Shown piece by piece: positions 37,314 through 46,719 of a stretch of DNA of 64,000 nucleotides. Origin of the DNA: Ensifer canadensis (GTDB taxonomy: Bacteria; Pseudomonadota; Alphaproteobacteria; Rhizobiales; Rhizobiaceae); NCBI RefSeq assembly GCF_017488845.2, contig NZ_CP083370.1, positions 2,966,501 to 3,030,500 on the forward strand. Direction: 5' to 3'. Under the pieces are notes generated by a model. It made no database searches, was not told the DNA's origin, and saw only the letters and a list, made by a program, of their open reading frames with translations. Position numbers and translations under genes: made by a program. Position 1 is the stretch's first letter. Each line of letters begins with the position of its first letter.

Positions 37314-38534
37314 ATGAAGATTGCGATCCTCGGCGGTGATGGTTTCATCGGCTGGCCAACGGCCCTTCACCTGTCCGACGCCGGTCATGACATCCATATT
37401 CTCGACAATCTCTCACGCCGCTGGATTGATACCGAGCTCGGCGTGCAGTCTCTGACCCCGATGGATTCGATCCAGGAGCGTACCCGCATCTGGCATGCCG
37501 AAACCGGCCGTCGCATTCATTTCAACCTGATCGATCTTGCCCGCGACTACGAGCTTTTGAAGAACTGGCTTACGCAACACCGCCCCGACGCGATCGTGCA
37601 TTTCGCCGAACAGCGCGCAGCGCCCTATTCGATGAAGAGCGACCGGCACAAGAATTACACCGTCAACAACAACGTCAATGCCACGCATAATCTGCTGAAC
37701 GCCCTCGTCGAACTCGAACTCGATGCACATCTGGTGCATCTCGGCACCATGGGCGTCTATGGCTATTCCACCGTCGGCGCGGCGATCCCCGAGGGTTATT
37801 TGCCTGTTCGCATCGAGACGATGGCGGGCAAAACCGTGAGCCAGGACATCCTCTATCCCTCGAATCCCGGCTCGATCTACCACATGACCAAGTGCCTGGA
37901 TCAGCTGCTTTTCCAGTTCTACGCCAAGAACGATGGCCTCAGGATCACCGACCTGCACCAGGGCATCGTCTGGGGCACCCACACGGAGCAGACCCGCAGG
38001 CACGCTCAGCTGATCAACCGTTTCGACTATGACGGCGACTATGGCACGGTGCTGAACCGTTTCCTCATCCAGGCGGCGATCGGCTATCCGCTGACCGTGC
38101 ATGGTACCGGCGGCCAGACACGCGCCTTCATCCACATCCAGGATTCCGTGCGCTGCATCGAACTGGCGCTGAAGAACCCGCCGGCCCGTGGCAGCCGCGT
38201 CGAAATCTTCAACCAGATGACGGAAACCCACCGGGTGCGGGACCTCGCCGAAATGATCGCCACGATCTCCGGTTCGCAGATTGCCTGGCTGCCCAACCCG
38301 CGCAAGGAAGCGGCGGAAAACGAACTCGTCGTGCACAACAAAAAGTTCCTGGGGCTTGGCCTTGATCCGATCCGTCTCAGAGATGGTCTGCTTTCCGAAA
38401 TCGTCGATGTCGCCAGGAAATTTGCCTATCGCGTCGATCGCTCGCGCGTTCCGGCCGTCTCCGCCTGGACCAAGGATATCGCGATGCGCATCAACCACGA
38501 CCCTGAGGGCAAGCGGCTGAAATCCGTTTCATGA
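37314..38534 (+). CDS. sqdB: UDP-sulfoquinovose synthase SqdB
   Basis: Makes UDP-sulfoquinovose from UDP-glucose and sulfite, the head-group donor for the sulfolipid SQDG. The 406-aa protein is a short-chain dehydrogenase/epimerase type: NAD loop ILGGDGFIGWPTA, HLGTMGVYGYS, and YHMTK with the catalytic Tyr and Lys. AGGAGAA precedes the ATG. It is followed by two genes with ATGA overlaps; the three match the sqdBDC operon of Sinorhizobium. Confidence 0.95.
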   Translation: MKIAILGGDGFIGWPTALHLSDAGHDIHILDNLSRRWIDTELGVQSLTPMDSIQERTRIWHAETGRRIHFNLIDLARDYELLKNWLTQHRPDAIVHFAEQRAAPYSMKSDRHKNYTVNNNVNATHNLLNALVELELDAHLVHLGTMGVYGYSTVGAAIPEGYLPVRIETMAGKTVSQDILYPSNPGSIYHMTKCLDQLLFQFYAKNDGLRITDLHQGIVWGTHTEQTRRHAQLINRFDYDGDYGTVLNRFLIQAAIGYPLTVHGTGGQTRAFIHIQDSVRCIELALKNPPARGSRVEIFNQMTETHRVRDLAEMIATISGSQIAWLPNPRKEAAENELVVHNKKFLGLGLDPIRLRDGLLSEIVDVARKFAYRVDRSRVPAVSAWTKDIAMRINHDPEGKRLKSVS

Positions 38535-39394
38535 CATCACTTGACGATCACCCGGAGGGGCTCCGCCCCTCCTCCCCTGCCTCGTCCGATCATGCATTCG
38601 TGACGCTCGTCACCAATGCCGACTATGCGCTCGGCGCCCGCGCGCTCGTCCGCTCGATCCGCCTGACGAACACCCCGGCCGATATCGTCGTTCTCCACAC
38701 TGGCGGCGTTGCCGCCGACGTCCTTGCGCCACTCTCAACAATCGGCTGCCGCCTTATCGAAACGAAGCTGCTGCCGCTCTCGGAAGCCTTCAACGAGCGC
38801 CACGGCAAGCGCAACGTCCACGACAAAGCGCCCTTCACCAAGGGGCGCAAGCCGGCTTTTCATTCGCCGCTCGACAATTTCTGCAAGCTGCGGCTCTGGC
38901 AGCTGACAGAATATCGCCGCTGCGTGTTCATCGACGCCGATGCGATCGTTCTCAGAAACATCGACCGGCTGTTTGGCTATCCGGAGTTTTCCGCCGCGCC
39001 GAATGTCTATGAAGGTCTTGCCGATTTTCACCGTTTGAATTCCGGCGTCTTCGTTGCCGAGCCATCCATCGCGACGTTCCGCGCCATGCTCGAAAGGCTC
39101 GACGCGCCTGAAGCCTTCTGGCCCCGCACCGACCAGACCTTCCTGCAGAGCTTTTTTCCCGAATGGCATGGCCTGCCGGTGACCATGAACATGCTGCAAT
39201 ATGTCTGGTTCAATTTGCCAGAACTCTGGGACTGGTCGTCGATCGGCGTGTTGCACTACCAGTACGAAAAGCCGTGGGAGAAGGACCATCCCCGCACCAA
39301 GCAGCTTCGTCCGTTGATCGACCTCTGGTCCGCCTACCTCACCGGCGAGAATATTCCAGACATAGCAACCCTTGCGAATCCGGCTCAGTCATGA
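38531..39394 (+). CDS. sqdD: SqdD, glycogenin-like glycosyltransferase of sulfolipid synthesis
   Basis: A 287-aa GT8-type glycosyltransferase: FVTLVTNADYALGARALVRS near the N-terminus, the metal-binding DADAIVL, and a conserved HYQYEKPWEKDHP near the end. In other alphaproteobacteria SqdD is thought to put sulfoquinovose onto diacylglycerol. The start codon overlaps the sqdB stop (ATGA). Confidence 0.9.
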   Translation: MTSLDDHPEGLRPSSPASSDHAFVTLVTNADYALGARALVRSIRLTNTPADIVVLHTGGVAADVLAPLSTIGCRLIETKLLPLSEAFNERHGKRNVHDKAPFTKGRKPAFHSPLDNFCKLRLWQLTEYRRCVFIDADAIVLRNIDRLFGYPEFSAAPNVYEGLADFHRLNSGVFVAEPSIATFRAMLERLDAPEAFWPRTDQTFLQSFFPEWHGLPVTMNMLQYVWFNLPELWDWSSIGVLHYQYEKPWEKDHPRTKQLRPLIDLWSAYLTGENIPDIATLANPAQS

Positions 39395-40281
39395 CGCGCG
39401 TGCTCGTCTCCGGTGGCACCGGTTTCGTCGGCCGCTTCATCGTCGAGCATCTGATGGCCGCCGGGTATGACGTTGTTGCCGGCGGCCGCACTCCGCCCGC
39501 TCCCGCCTTCTTCTCGAAGCCTGTCGCTTTCGTTCCGCTCGCTCTCGACCCGGATATCGATCAGAGCGTCGCCTTCCGTGACGTCGACCACTTCGTCCAT
39601 GCCGCCTTCCAGCATGTCGCCGGGCGTTATCGGGGCGGCGAAGGCGATGACCCGGACGGGTTCCGCCGCAGCAATCTCGACGGCTCCGTCCGCCTGTTTC
39701 GAACCGCCCGCGACCACGGCGTGAAGCGCTGCGTCTTCCTGTCGAGCCGCGCCGTCTATGGCGACCAACTGCCGGGCGTAGAACTGTTTGAAGATACGGC
39801 CTGCCATCCCGAAAGCCTCTATGGCAGCCTCAAGCTGGAAGCCGAAAATGCACTGGCCGCACTAGGCACGAACGCATTCAAGGCGGTGAGCCTGCGTGTG
39901 ACCGGCGTCTACGGACCGTCCGGCACAGGTGCCGCTCACAAATGGCAGCCGCTTTTCGATGACTATCTCGCGGGCCGAGAGATTGCGCCACGCGCCGGCA
40001 CGGAAGTTCATGGCGATGATGTGGCCGCCGCCGTTCGCCTCACCCTCGAAGCACCGCTCGACGGCCTGACGAGCGGCGTGTTCAACGTCTCCGATGTGCT
40101 CGTCGACAACTGTACCATTCTGGCAATGGTTCAGGATATTACCGGCTCCAAGCACGCCCTTCCGCGCCCGGCCACGCTGACCACCTTCAACGCCATGAAT
40201 AGCGAGAAGATCCGAGCAGTTGACTGGCGGCCGGGCGGGCTGGAGCGATTGCGGGCAACGGTCAGAACGCTGCTTGCCTGA
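39391..40281 (+). CDS. sqdC: SqdC, NAD-dependent epimerase/reductase-like protein of the sulfolipid operon
   Basis: A 296-aa short-chain dehydrogenase/epimerase-type protein with nucleotide loop VLVSGGTGFVGRFI, VFLSSRAVYGD and YGSLKLEAE (Tyr/Lys pair). SqdC takes part in the last steps of sulfolipid synthesis, but its exact role is not settled. The start overlaps the sqdD stop by ATGA, so the three genes are translationally coupled. Confidence 0.87.
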   Translation: MTRVLVSGGTGFVGRFIVEHLMAAGYDVVAGGRTPPAPAFFSKPVAFVPLALDPDIDQSVAFRDVDHFVHAAFQHVAGRYRGGEGDDPDGFRRSNLDGSVRLFRTARDHGVKRCVFLSSRAVYGDQLPGVELFEDTACHPESLYGSLKLEAENALAALGTNAFKAVSLRVTGVYGPSGTGAAHKWQPLFDDYLAGREIAPRAGTEVHGDDVAAAVRLTLEAPLDGLTSGVFNVSDVLVDNCTILAMVQDITGSKHALPRPATLTTFNAMNSEKIRAVDWRPGGLERLRATVRTLLA

Positions 40282-40471
40282 CGCCGCAAGCGCATAGGAC
40301 CAGCGTCCTGCTTGTCTAATTTTAGGACTCGTTTAAAGAGCTTTAATGTACAAATAATTACCTCAGGTTGTCTTCGAATATCTGCGTTAAGGTGGCTGCG
40401 CGGGCCGGTTCCGGTCTCGCTCCACAGCTCAACCTCCCGTCGATCGACGGCGCTTCGAAGGAAACAAAACG

Positions 40472-41686
40472 ATGCCTATCGAGACGTTGAATCCTGAAGT
40501 CTGGAAGCTTGTCGGCACTTTGAACGGTGAATGGAGAACGAACGGCGGTAAGGATTTTGGATGGGGTACGGTCAAAACCTCATCGCAAACCCTGACCGCG
40601 AACGCCTTGCTATCGGTCTACAAGCTGATACACGGCGATCAGAATCTGACGCGCGACTATTATCTCGTTGCCGGCGATGTCTACCACGGCATTCAGGGCT
40701 CGCCGTCCAAGCCGTCGTCCAATTGGGTCTCGGTCGGCTTTTATGCCAACCACATGAATCTGCGCATTGAAACGACCTCGGCACAGGCACGTCTCTTGAC
40801 GTTCGGGCCGAACAGCACGGTCGAGCAGGCAACCATCAGCTTCTCGATCGGCGGCGAACTGAGCGCCGAGTATAGTTCGGAAGGCCCGAAGGCGGGCGCT
40901 TCGCTCAGCGCCAACGTCGGCGTCAGCTTCACCGCTTCCGAGGTCTCGTTCGCGGCCCGCCCGGAATCGCGATCAATCGAATGGCACACCAGCTTGCCGC
41001 ATGTCGGCTGGGTGTCGTCGGGAATGCCGGCAAATCCCGGCCGCCCATCCTATGCCGGCTATATCTGGAACCCAGCCGTGATCATCGAGGTGCCGCAGGG
41101 CGCAGTGCCCAATCTCAAAGGTCGCTTCGAAGTGGATTTCGAATACAATTGGACACGCGGCATCCGCAAGCGGTCGTTCACCCCCGGCATCGACCTCGTT
41201 TATCAGTCCCTCATCAAGACCGGCGCCGACGACGCGCAACAGGAACAACAGCTTCCGACGATACTGGAGACGCTACGCTCTCTCGCGGCGACAACCGGCC
41301 GGGACGGCAAGACCGATACCTTCCTGATGGCGCTTGAACGCTCACGCGTCATCGATGCCTTCGGGGACAGCAATCTCGACCAGATCGTCATCGCACCGAC
41401 CAATATCGCTATTCAGGACTATTTCGACAAACACCCACAAACCGCGCTGGAGGCTGTCTCACCCGCGAACCAAAGCTGGCTTGACGCCTGGATTGCAGAG
41501 CGGGTCATCAGCACCCCGCCCAACTCGATCGAGGTTGCCAAGCTCAGCACATCAATCAAAGGGATCGCGGGGATGGCAGGAGATTGGTTCGAGTGCGCGG
41601 ATGGTTTGCTTTTGGTAACCGACACCTATGAAGTCGTACCCGGCTTGCGTAGCGCTCTACAAAATCTCTTCGGCAAGGCCGCCTGA
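40472..41686 (+). CDS. Unknown protein with leukocidin/beta-pore-forming-like features
   Basis: A 404-aa protein with no signal peptide. Residues ~120-160 are an alternating Gly/Ser-rich stretch (SIGGELSAEYSSEGPKAGAS) like the pre-stem hairpin of leukocidin-family toxins. About 40 residues on come IWNPAVIIEVP (198-208) and FEVDFEYNW (219-227), which resemble the FNPSFIA- and EFEITYGRN-type strands of that family in the same order. The C-terminal ~160 residues are helical and not leukocidin-like. AAGGAAA precedes the ATG. The upstream 190 bp is AT-rich. The resemblance is by eye and may be chance; the fold needs testing. Confidence 0.75.
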   Translation: MPIETLNPEVWKLVGTLNGEWRTNGGKDFGWGTVKTSSQTLTANALLSVYKLIHGDQNLTRDYYLVAGDVYHGIQGSPSKPSSNWVSVGFYANHMNLRIETTSAQARLLTFGPNSTVEQATISFSIGGELSAEYSSEGPKAGASLSANVGVSFTASEVSFAARPESRSIEWHTSLPHVGWVSSGMPANPGRPSYAGYIWNPAVIIEVPQGAVPNLKGRFEVDFEYNWTRGIRKRSFTPGIDLVYQSLIKTGADDAQQEQQLPTILETLRSLAATTGRDGKTDTFLMALERSRVIDAFGDSNLDQIVIAPTNIAIQDYFDKHPQTALEAVSPANQSWLDAWIAERVISTPPNSIEVAKLSTSIKGIAGMAGDWFECADGLLLVTDTYEVVPGLRSALQNLFGKAA

Positions 41687-41713
41687 CGCGGTTTGCTCAA
41701 CACCCATAAACAG

Positions 41714-41749
41714 AAAGGCCCGGCGTCGCGCTCGACGCCGGGCCTTTCC
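41714..41749. terminator. Bidirectional terminator
   Basis: AAAGGCCCGGCGTCG and CGACGCCGGGCCTTT form a 15-bp perfect stem with a 4-base loop between converging genes. Confidence 0.9.
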
Positions 41750-41762
41750 TTCTGATCACGGG

Positions 41763-42131
41763 TCAAACCAGACCCCTGATCCCCCAACTCAAGCCACCGA
41801 CAGCAGGCCCATCATGGGCTCGATCCGCGCTTTCATCGAATTTGCCGGTTTTATCCGCCGTAAGCACGAAGAGAAGGCTGTGCGAGACAACGATCGCGGC
41901 GGCAAGCAGCAGGCCATAGGCCATCAGGATCACCGTCATCGGAACGACGAAATTGAGCTGTGGCAATGCGCCGAGCATCAACGGCACGCGCCAGGAGGTT
42001 GCCGATATTACACCGGAGACGAGGAAGGTGCTGCGCTGCTTGGTCGACATGCCTTCCGTCAGCGAGCGGCCGATCTGCATCTTCACCTTCGGCAAGATCA
42101 CCGAGCCCGTTGCTTGAATCGACGCTGTCAT
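41763..42131 (-). CDS. Small membrane protein, unknown function
   Basis: A 122-aa protein with a polar N-terminus and two hydrophobic helices at about 50-75 and 76-95 (LLLAAAIVVSHSLLFVLTA). No family is recognised. Its ATG overlaps the stop of the upstream metallophosphoesterase (TAATG), so coupled translation is likely. It may be a shortened member of a longer membrane protein family. Confidence 0.6.
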   Translation of the reverse strand: MTASIQATGSVILPKVKMQIGRSLTEGMSTKQRSTFLVSGVISATSWRVPLMLGALPQLNFVVPMTVILMAYGLLLAAAIVVSHSLLFVLTADKTGKFDESADRAHDGPAVGGLSWGIRGLV

Positions 42132-43030
42132 TAGCCGATATCGATGGCAACGATTTCCGGAGGCGATCCGATCCGGATCGGCAAATTCGAAAGACCCAAT
42201 CCACCGGAGACGATCATGTGACGACCGTCCTCGACGACGTGGCCGTAGGCATAGCGGTTGCCGTATCGCGACGGGACAAGCGGCGCATAGCCGAGAATCC
42301 TGACCTGCCCGCCATGGGTATGGCCGGCGAGTGTCAACGATACACGCCGGGGCACGTCGACAAAGATGTCCGGCTCGTGGGCCATCAGGATGATCGGATC
42401 GTCACCATCCATGCCGGCCATCGTGCCGGGCAGGTCATCGAGCCCGGGGATCATGCCTGAGCCGTCGGGAGCCAGGTAGGTTGGCTCGAGTTGATCGGCC
42501 AGACCGGCGAGCCAGAAGGATCGTCCGTCCTTTTCGAGCCGCAGCGCACGATTGTCGTAGACCGGGATGCCAACGCCGGCAAGCGCCCTGTGGGCTATTG
42601 TCGGACCATGCCCGGCCAGACGGGCGACCGGATCGTTGAGCCAGTCGTGATTGCCTATGATCGCGTGGACCCCGAGAGGCGCTTTCAGCCGCGCCAATGC
42701 CTCGGCCCAACGGGCGGGTTCGACGAAACCGGTCAGGCGCAGGCTGCTCATATAGTCGCCGAGAAGGAGGATGATGTCGCCACCAAGCGCACTGGCCTGA
42801 TCGCAGATGCCGGCAATCCGGTGCACAGGCATCCAGGGTTCGCAGGCGTGGATATCGGCCAGGACGACGACCCTGAGCTTGAGGCCTGGCGGCCAGTTGG
42901 CAGGCCGCAAAGCGTAGGACGTCACCAGCGGCCGCTGCAACGGCTCGACCCCCACCGCATAGGCGCTGGTGCCAAACCCAGCCATCACCAGCCCGCCGAG
43001 AAGCTTGAAGAACCCGCGCCGCGCCAGCAT
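42131..43030 (-). CDS. Metallophosphoesterase, Tat-exported (YkuE-like), copy 1
   Basis: A 299-aa calcineurin-type phosphoesterase. The N-terminus MLARRGFFKLLGG is a Tat signal, followed by a hydrophobic stretch. Metal-binding motifs are LADIHACE, LLGDYMSS, IIGNHDW and AGHTHGGQ. The type acts on phosphodiesters or sugar/lipid-phosphates; the substrate is unknown. It is a tandem paralogue of the gene at 43314 with a RIME1-like repeat between, and many stretches are near identical (LKLRVV-LADIHACEPWM, YGHVVE/YGHMVE). Confidence 0.9.
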   Translation of the reverse strand: MLARRGFFKLLGGLVMAGFGTSAYAVGVEPLQRPLVTSYALRPANWPPGLKLRVVVLADIHACEPWMPVHRIAGICDQASALGGDIILLLGDYMSSLRLTGFVEPARWAEALARLKAPLGVHAIIGNHDWLNDPVARLAGHGPTIAHRALAGVGIPVYDNRALRLEKDGRSFWLAGLADQLEPTYLAPDGSGMIPGLDDLPGTMAGMDGDDPIILMAHEPDIFVDVPRRVSLTLAGHTHGGQVRILGYAPLVPSRYGNRYAYGHVVEDGRHMIVSGGLGLSNLPIRIGSPPEIVAIDIG

Positions 43031-43137
43031 TCACTCTTCCCTTCAATGGATGGACGCCAAGCCGCCTGCCACCTTCATCGAGGCGATGCAGGTAATGGAA
43101 AGCGCTCGTCCAACGTCGACGGCCGGCTCTTTCCCTA

Positions 43138-43235
43138 CTGCATGTTTCCTTAAATCGTATCCGGTTCAAGGAAACATGCAGCAATTCAAAGTGCTACAGC
43201 GACCTCTGCGCGTCTCATGAGACGCGTGGCGCTGT
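43138..43235 (+). repeat. RIME1-like two-hairpin repeat, full copy
   Basis: About 98 bp: CTGCATG...CATGCAG hairpin, then TACAGCG...GGCGCTGT hairpin with GCGCGTCT/AGACGCGT inside. It lies between the two paralogous metallophosphoesterase genes. Confidence 0.85.
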
Positions 43236-43313
43236 CGCGGATCATAGCGAGCCCGCCGCCACGCCGAAATACGCCATTTGGCCGCGCGCCTAAGCCATGC
43301 GGCCGGAATCCCC

Positions 43314-44216
43314 TCAGCCGAGGTCGATGACGACGATCTCCGGCGGCACGCCGAAGCGGACCGGCGCAATCGAGCAGCCGAGCCCGCCGGAAACGATCAG
43401 GCTGCGATCCCCCTCGACCATATGACCATAGGCATAACGATCGCCGAAGCGCGAGGGTACGACCGGAGCGTGGCCGAGAAACCGGACCTGCCCGCCATGG
43501 GTATGGCCGGAGAGCGTCAAGGCGACACGCGAAGGCACTTTCGGAAAGATGTCCGGCTCATGGGCAAGCAGGATCACCGGCGCGTCGTCTTCTACTTGTG
43601 CCAGCGTGCCATCGAGATCGTCGAGGCCCTGCATATGCTTGCGCATCCATTTCTTGCCCGGCACCAACGCGAGTTGGTCTTCGAGGCCGGCGAGCCAGAA
43701 GCCGAGGCCATCCTTTTCCAGGCGGATGGCGCGATTGCTGTAGACGTTGATGCCGACGTCGGCGAGCGCCTTGTGACCGAAGGTGAGGCCGCCGCTGTTC
43801 TTCTGCGCGGTCCTGTCCTCCCACCAGTCGTGATTGCCCATGATCGCATGCACGCCGAGCGGCGCCTCAAGCGTCGCGAGCGCCTTCGACCATTCGCTGG
43901 AATGCACATAACGCGTGACAAGGTTCATGCCGGCGGCATAGTCGCCGAGAAGGACGGTGATATCGCCACCAAGCGCATTGGCCTGCCGGCAGATCGAGGC
44001 GATGCGGCTGGCGGACATCCATGGCTCACAGGCGTGGATGTCGGCAAGTGCCACCACCCGCAGCTTCAAGCCCGGCGACCAGCCCGGCGGCGTCAGCGCA
44101 TAACGCGTCACGCTCAGCCGGGCGAGCGGCTCGATGGCAAAGGCATAGCTGCCAAGCGCCGCCATGCTGGCAATCCCGCCGCCGAGAAACTTCAGAAGCC
44201 CACGGCGCGTGATCAT
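43314..44216 (-). CDS. Metallophosphoesterase, Tat-exported (YkuE-like), copy 2
   Basis: A 300-aa paralogue of the previous gene. Tat signal MITRRGLLKFLGG, then metal sites LADIHACE, LLGDYAAG, IMGNHDWW and SGHTHGGQ. It starts one base from the ruvB stop codon, so it is likely transcribed with ruvB. The second copy with the repeat between could have come from tandem duplication. Confidence 0.92.
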   Translation of the reverse strand: MITRRGLLKFLGGGIASMAALGSYAFAIEPLARLSVTRYALTPPGWSPGLKLRVVALADIHACEPWMSASRIASICRQANALGGDITVLLGDYAAGMNLVTRYVHSSEWSKALATLEAPLGVHAIMGNHDWWEDRTAQKNSGGLTFGHKALADVGINVYSNRAIRLEKDGLGFWLAGLEDQLALVPGKKWMRKHMQGLDDLDGTLAQVEDDAPVILLAHEPDIFPKVPSRVALTLSGHTHGGQVRFLGHAPVVPSRFGDRYAYGHMVEGDRSLIVSGGLGCSIAPVRFGVPPEIVVIDLG

Positions 44217-45257
44217 TTACTCGTCCTCGAGCGTCAATCGAAACTGGGTCGCCTCGACCTCTTTTGGCGGATTGAGGCCGATATGTTTCCAGGCATTGGC
44301 GGTCAATATGCGGCCGCGCGGCGTGCGCTGGATGAAACCCTGCTGGATCAGATAGGGTTCGATGATGTCTTCGATCGCATCGCGCGGTTCGGAAAGCCCC
44401 GCGGCAATGGTCTCGATGCCGACAGGCCCGCCAGCGAAATTCTGGGCGATCATGAAGAGATAGCGCCGGTCGAGCTGGTCGAGCCCCATATTGTCGACGA
44501 GAAGCCGCGTCAGTGCCTCGTCGGCGATCGTCTTGGTCACCGCCTCGGCCCGCGCCACTTCAGCGAAGTCGCGCACGCGCCTAAGCAGCCGACCGGCAAT
44601 GCGCGGCGTGCCGCGCGCGCGGCGGGCGATCTCGCGCGCGCCGTCGTCGGTCATGCCGAGCCCCATCAGCCGGGAGCCACGGCGCACGATCGATTCCAGT
44701 TCCTCGACCGTGTAGAAATTGAGCCGCACCGGAATGCCGAAGCGGTCGCGCAGCGGCGTCGTCAGCAGGCCGAGACGGGTGGTTGCAGCGACCAGCGTGA
44801 ACTTCGACAGATCGATCTTCACCGATCGCGCCGCCGGCCCCTCGCCGATGATCAGATCGAGCTGGAAATCTTCCATCGCCGGATAAAGGATTTCCTCGAC
44901 GGCCGGGTTGAGCCGGTGGATTTCGTCGATGAACAGAACGTCGCGCTCTTCGAGATTGGTCAGAAGCGCTGCCAGATCGCCCGCCTTGGCGATAACAGGC
45001 CCGGAGGTCGAGCGGAAGTTGACGCCCAGTTCCTTGGCCATGATCTGCGCCAGCGTCGTCTTGCCCAGACCGGGCGGCCCGACGAACAGCACGTGATCGA
45101 GCGCTTCGCCGCGGTTCTTCGCCGCCTCGATGAAGATCTTCAGGTTGGCGCGGGCTTCCGCCTGGCCGGTGAATTCGTCCAGCGACTGCGGACGCATGGT
45201 CGCATCGAGATCTTCGCCGCGCTTTTCCGGCGTTATCAGACGTGCGGCTTCAGTCAT
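44217..45257 (-). CDS. ruvB: Holliday junction branch-migration ATPase RuvB
   Basis: A 346-aa AAA+ motor that drives branch migration of Holliday junctions with RuvA. Walker [13 protein letters not shown], Walker B FIDEIHR and the C-terminal winged helix ending [17 protein letters not shown] are all present. It lies 87 bp downstream of ruvA in the ruvCAB order. Confidence 0.98.
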   Translation of the reverse strand: MTEAARLITPEKRGEDLDATMRPQSLDEFTGQAEARANLKIFIEAAKNRGEALDHVLFVGPPGLGKTTLAQIMAKELGVNFRSTSGPVIAKAGDLAALLTNLEERDVLFIDEIHRLNPAVEEILYPAMEDFQLDLIIGEGPAARSVKIDLSKFTLVAATTRLGLLTTPLRDRFGIPVRLNFYTVEELESIVRRGSRLMGLGMTDDGAREIARRARGTPRIAGRLLRRVRDFAEVARAEAVTKTIADEALTRLLVDNMGLDQLDRRYLFMIAQNFAGGPVGIETIAAGLSEPRDAIEDIIEPYLIQQGFIQRTPRGRILTANAWKHIGLNPPKEVEATQFRLTLEDE

Positions 45258-45344
45258 CCATCCGTTCCAATCGATCGGGCATGCTTGCGCGTGGTGTCAA
45301 AGAGAATGCCCGTTTTGCATCGGCCGGCACGACAACGCAAGGAT

Positions 45345-45962
45345 TCATCGCGCCAGTTCCTTGAGACCCAGCCGGATCAGCTTGGCACTGTCGGCATCCT
45401 CGCCGCCGTTCTTCAGCGCCGCGGCAACCGCATTTGCAGCCTGGTCGCGGGAATAGCCGAGGTTGGTCAACGCCGACACCGCGTCTGAAACCGGCGCCGA
45501 GGCAACACCCTCGCCAAGCTCCTGCTTGAGGCCGATCGTGCCGGACATTTCGCCGGCAAACGCCGGCGCCTTGTTCTTCAATTCGGTGACGATGCGCACC
45601 GCCACCTTCGGGCCGACGCCCGGCGCCCGCGATACCGAGGTCTTGTCCTGCAGCGCAATCGCGTTTGCAAGCTCGCCCGGCGTCAGCGTCGACAAGAGGG
45701 CGAGCGCAACCTTGGAGCCCACCCCCTGGACGCTCTGCAACAGCCGGAACCACTCACGCTCCAGCGCCGTCAGGAAGCCGAACAGCTTCAACTGGTCCTC
45801 GCGCACATAGGTCTCGATAAACAGCACCGCCGCCTCCCCCGCCGAACCCAGCTTCGACAATGTGCGCGCCGAACAATGGGCGACATAGCCGACGCCATGC
45901 ACGTCGAGAACGACATGATCCTCGCCGATTTCGTCGATAGTACCCTTCAATTTGCCGATCAT
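45345..45962 (-). CDS. ruvA: Holliday junction DNA helicase subunit RuvA
   Basis: A 205-aa protein: N-terminal OB-fold ([20 protein letters not shown]), helix-hairpin-helix region ([20 protein letters not shown] and [18 protein letters not shown]), and a C-terminal UBA-like domain ([20 protein letters not shown]) that contacts RuvB. The ATG at 45962 gives the usual start; a 16-residue extension is not supported. Confidence 0.97.
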   Translation of the reverse strand: MIGKLKGTIDEIGEDHVVLDVHGVGYVAHCSARTLSKLGSAGEAAVLFIETYVREDQLKLFGFLTALEREWFRLLQSVQGVGSKVALALLSTLTPGELANAIALQDKTSVSRAPGVGPKVAVRIVTELKNKAPAFAGEMSGTIGLKQELGEGVASAPVSDAVSALTNLGYSRDQAANAVAAALKNGGEDADSAKLIRLGLKELAR

Positions 45963-46034
45963 GTGGCGTCGTCTCTCATGGATGGATTGCGGGATGATCG
46001 GACCGACCATCGGAAATTAACGGCAGCAGCGCAA

Positions 46035-46547
46035 CTACCCCATCAGGGCCGCAAGCCGGCTGGTCACCGACAGGCGGTTGTGCGCGTGGCAAATGGCGAT
46101 CGCGAGCGCGTCGGCAGCATCGTTGCCCTTGAACTCGGCCTTCGGCATCAGAACCTTCAGCATCATGTGGATCTGCTGCTTTTCACCGTGACCGACACCG
46201 ATGACGGCCTTCTTGACCGCGTTCGGCGCGTATTCGGCAACCCTCAAGCCCGCGCGCGCCGGCACCAGCATGGCGATGCCGCGCGCCTGCCCGAGCTTCA
46301 GCGTCGCCGTTGCATCCTTGTTGACGAAGGTCTGCTCCACCGCAGCCTCGTCCGGCTGATAGCTGTGCACGACTTCCGCCAGGCCATCATGCAGCTGGCA
46401 GAGCCGCGAAGCGAGATCCATGTCGCCATCCGAGGTCACGGTGCCGGAGGCAACGAATCGCAGCGAATTGCCAAGCGTTTCGATGATACCCCAGCCGGTA
46501 CGGCGGAGGCCCGGATCGATGCCGATGATGCGAATCGTGGTCTGCAT
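46035..46547 (-). CDS. ruvC: Holliday junction resolvase RuvC
   Basis: A 170-aa endonuclease that cuts Holliday junctions. Acidic active-site residues are in [14 protein letters not shown] (Asp), AVEQTFVN (Glu) and [14 protein letters not shown] (two Asp). The ATG at 46547 gives the normal start. It is 72 bp upstream of ruvA. Confidence 0.97.
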   Translation of the reverse strand: MQTTIRIIGIDPGLRRTGWGIIETLGNSLRFVASGTVTSDGDMDLASRLCQLHDGLAEVVHSYQPDEAAVEQTFVNKDATATLKLGQARGIAMLVPARAGLRVAEYAPNAVKKAVIGVGHGEKQQIHMMLKVLMPKAEFKGNDAADALAIAICHAHNRLSVTSRLAALMG

Positions 46548-46719
46548 GAATTTCACCCTATGCTGCGTGTCCGGACGCTGCCAGCAAAAAGTGAACAAAA
46601 CAAAAACATCCACATAAGGCAAACGCGGCTGCCGGAAATCTCGAGCACTACCCTTGGATTGAGGAATTTTGACCTTACATAGCCATTCAATCAATTTCGC
46701 TCAATAAAGGGCCTTGCTC

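Noticed and set aside
40333..40346. TTAA-N6-TTAA upstream of the leukocidin-like gene
   Set aside because: The spacer is one base too short for the CtrA consensus, and the surrounding DNA is AT-rich enough for this to occur by chance.
43278..45488. 736-codon plus-strand frame across metallophosphoesterase copy 2 and ruvB
   Set aside because: It runs antisense over two well-defined genes and resembles neither strand's known families.
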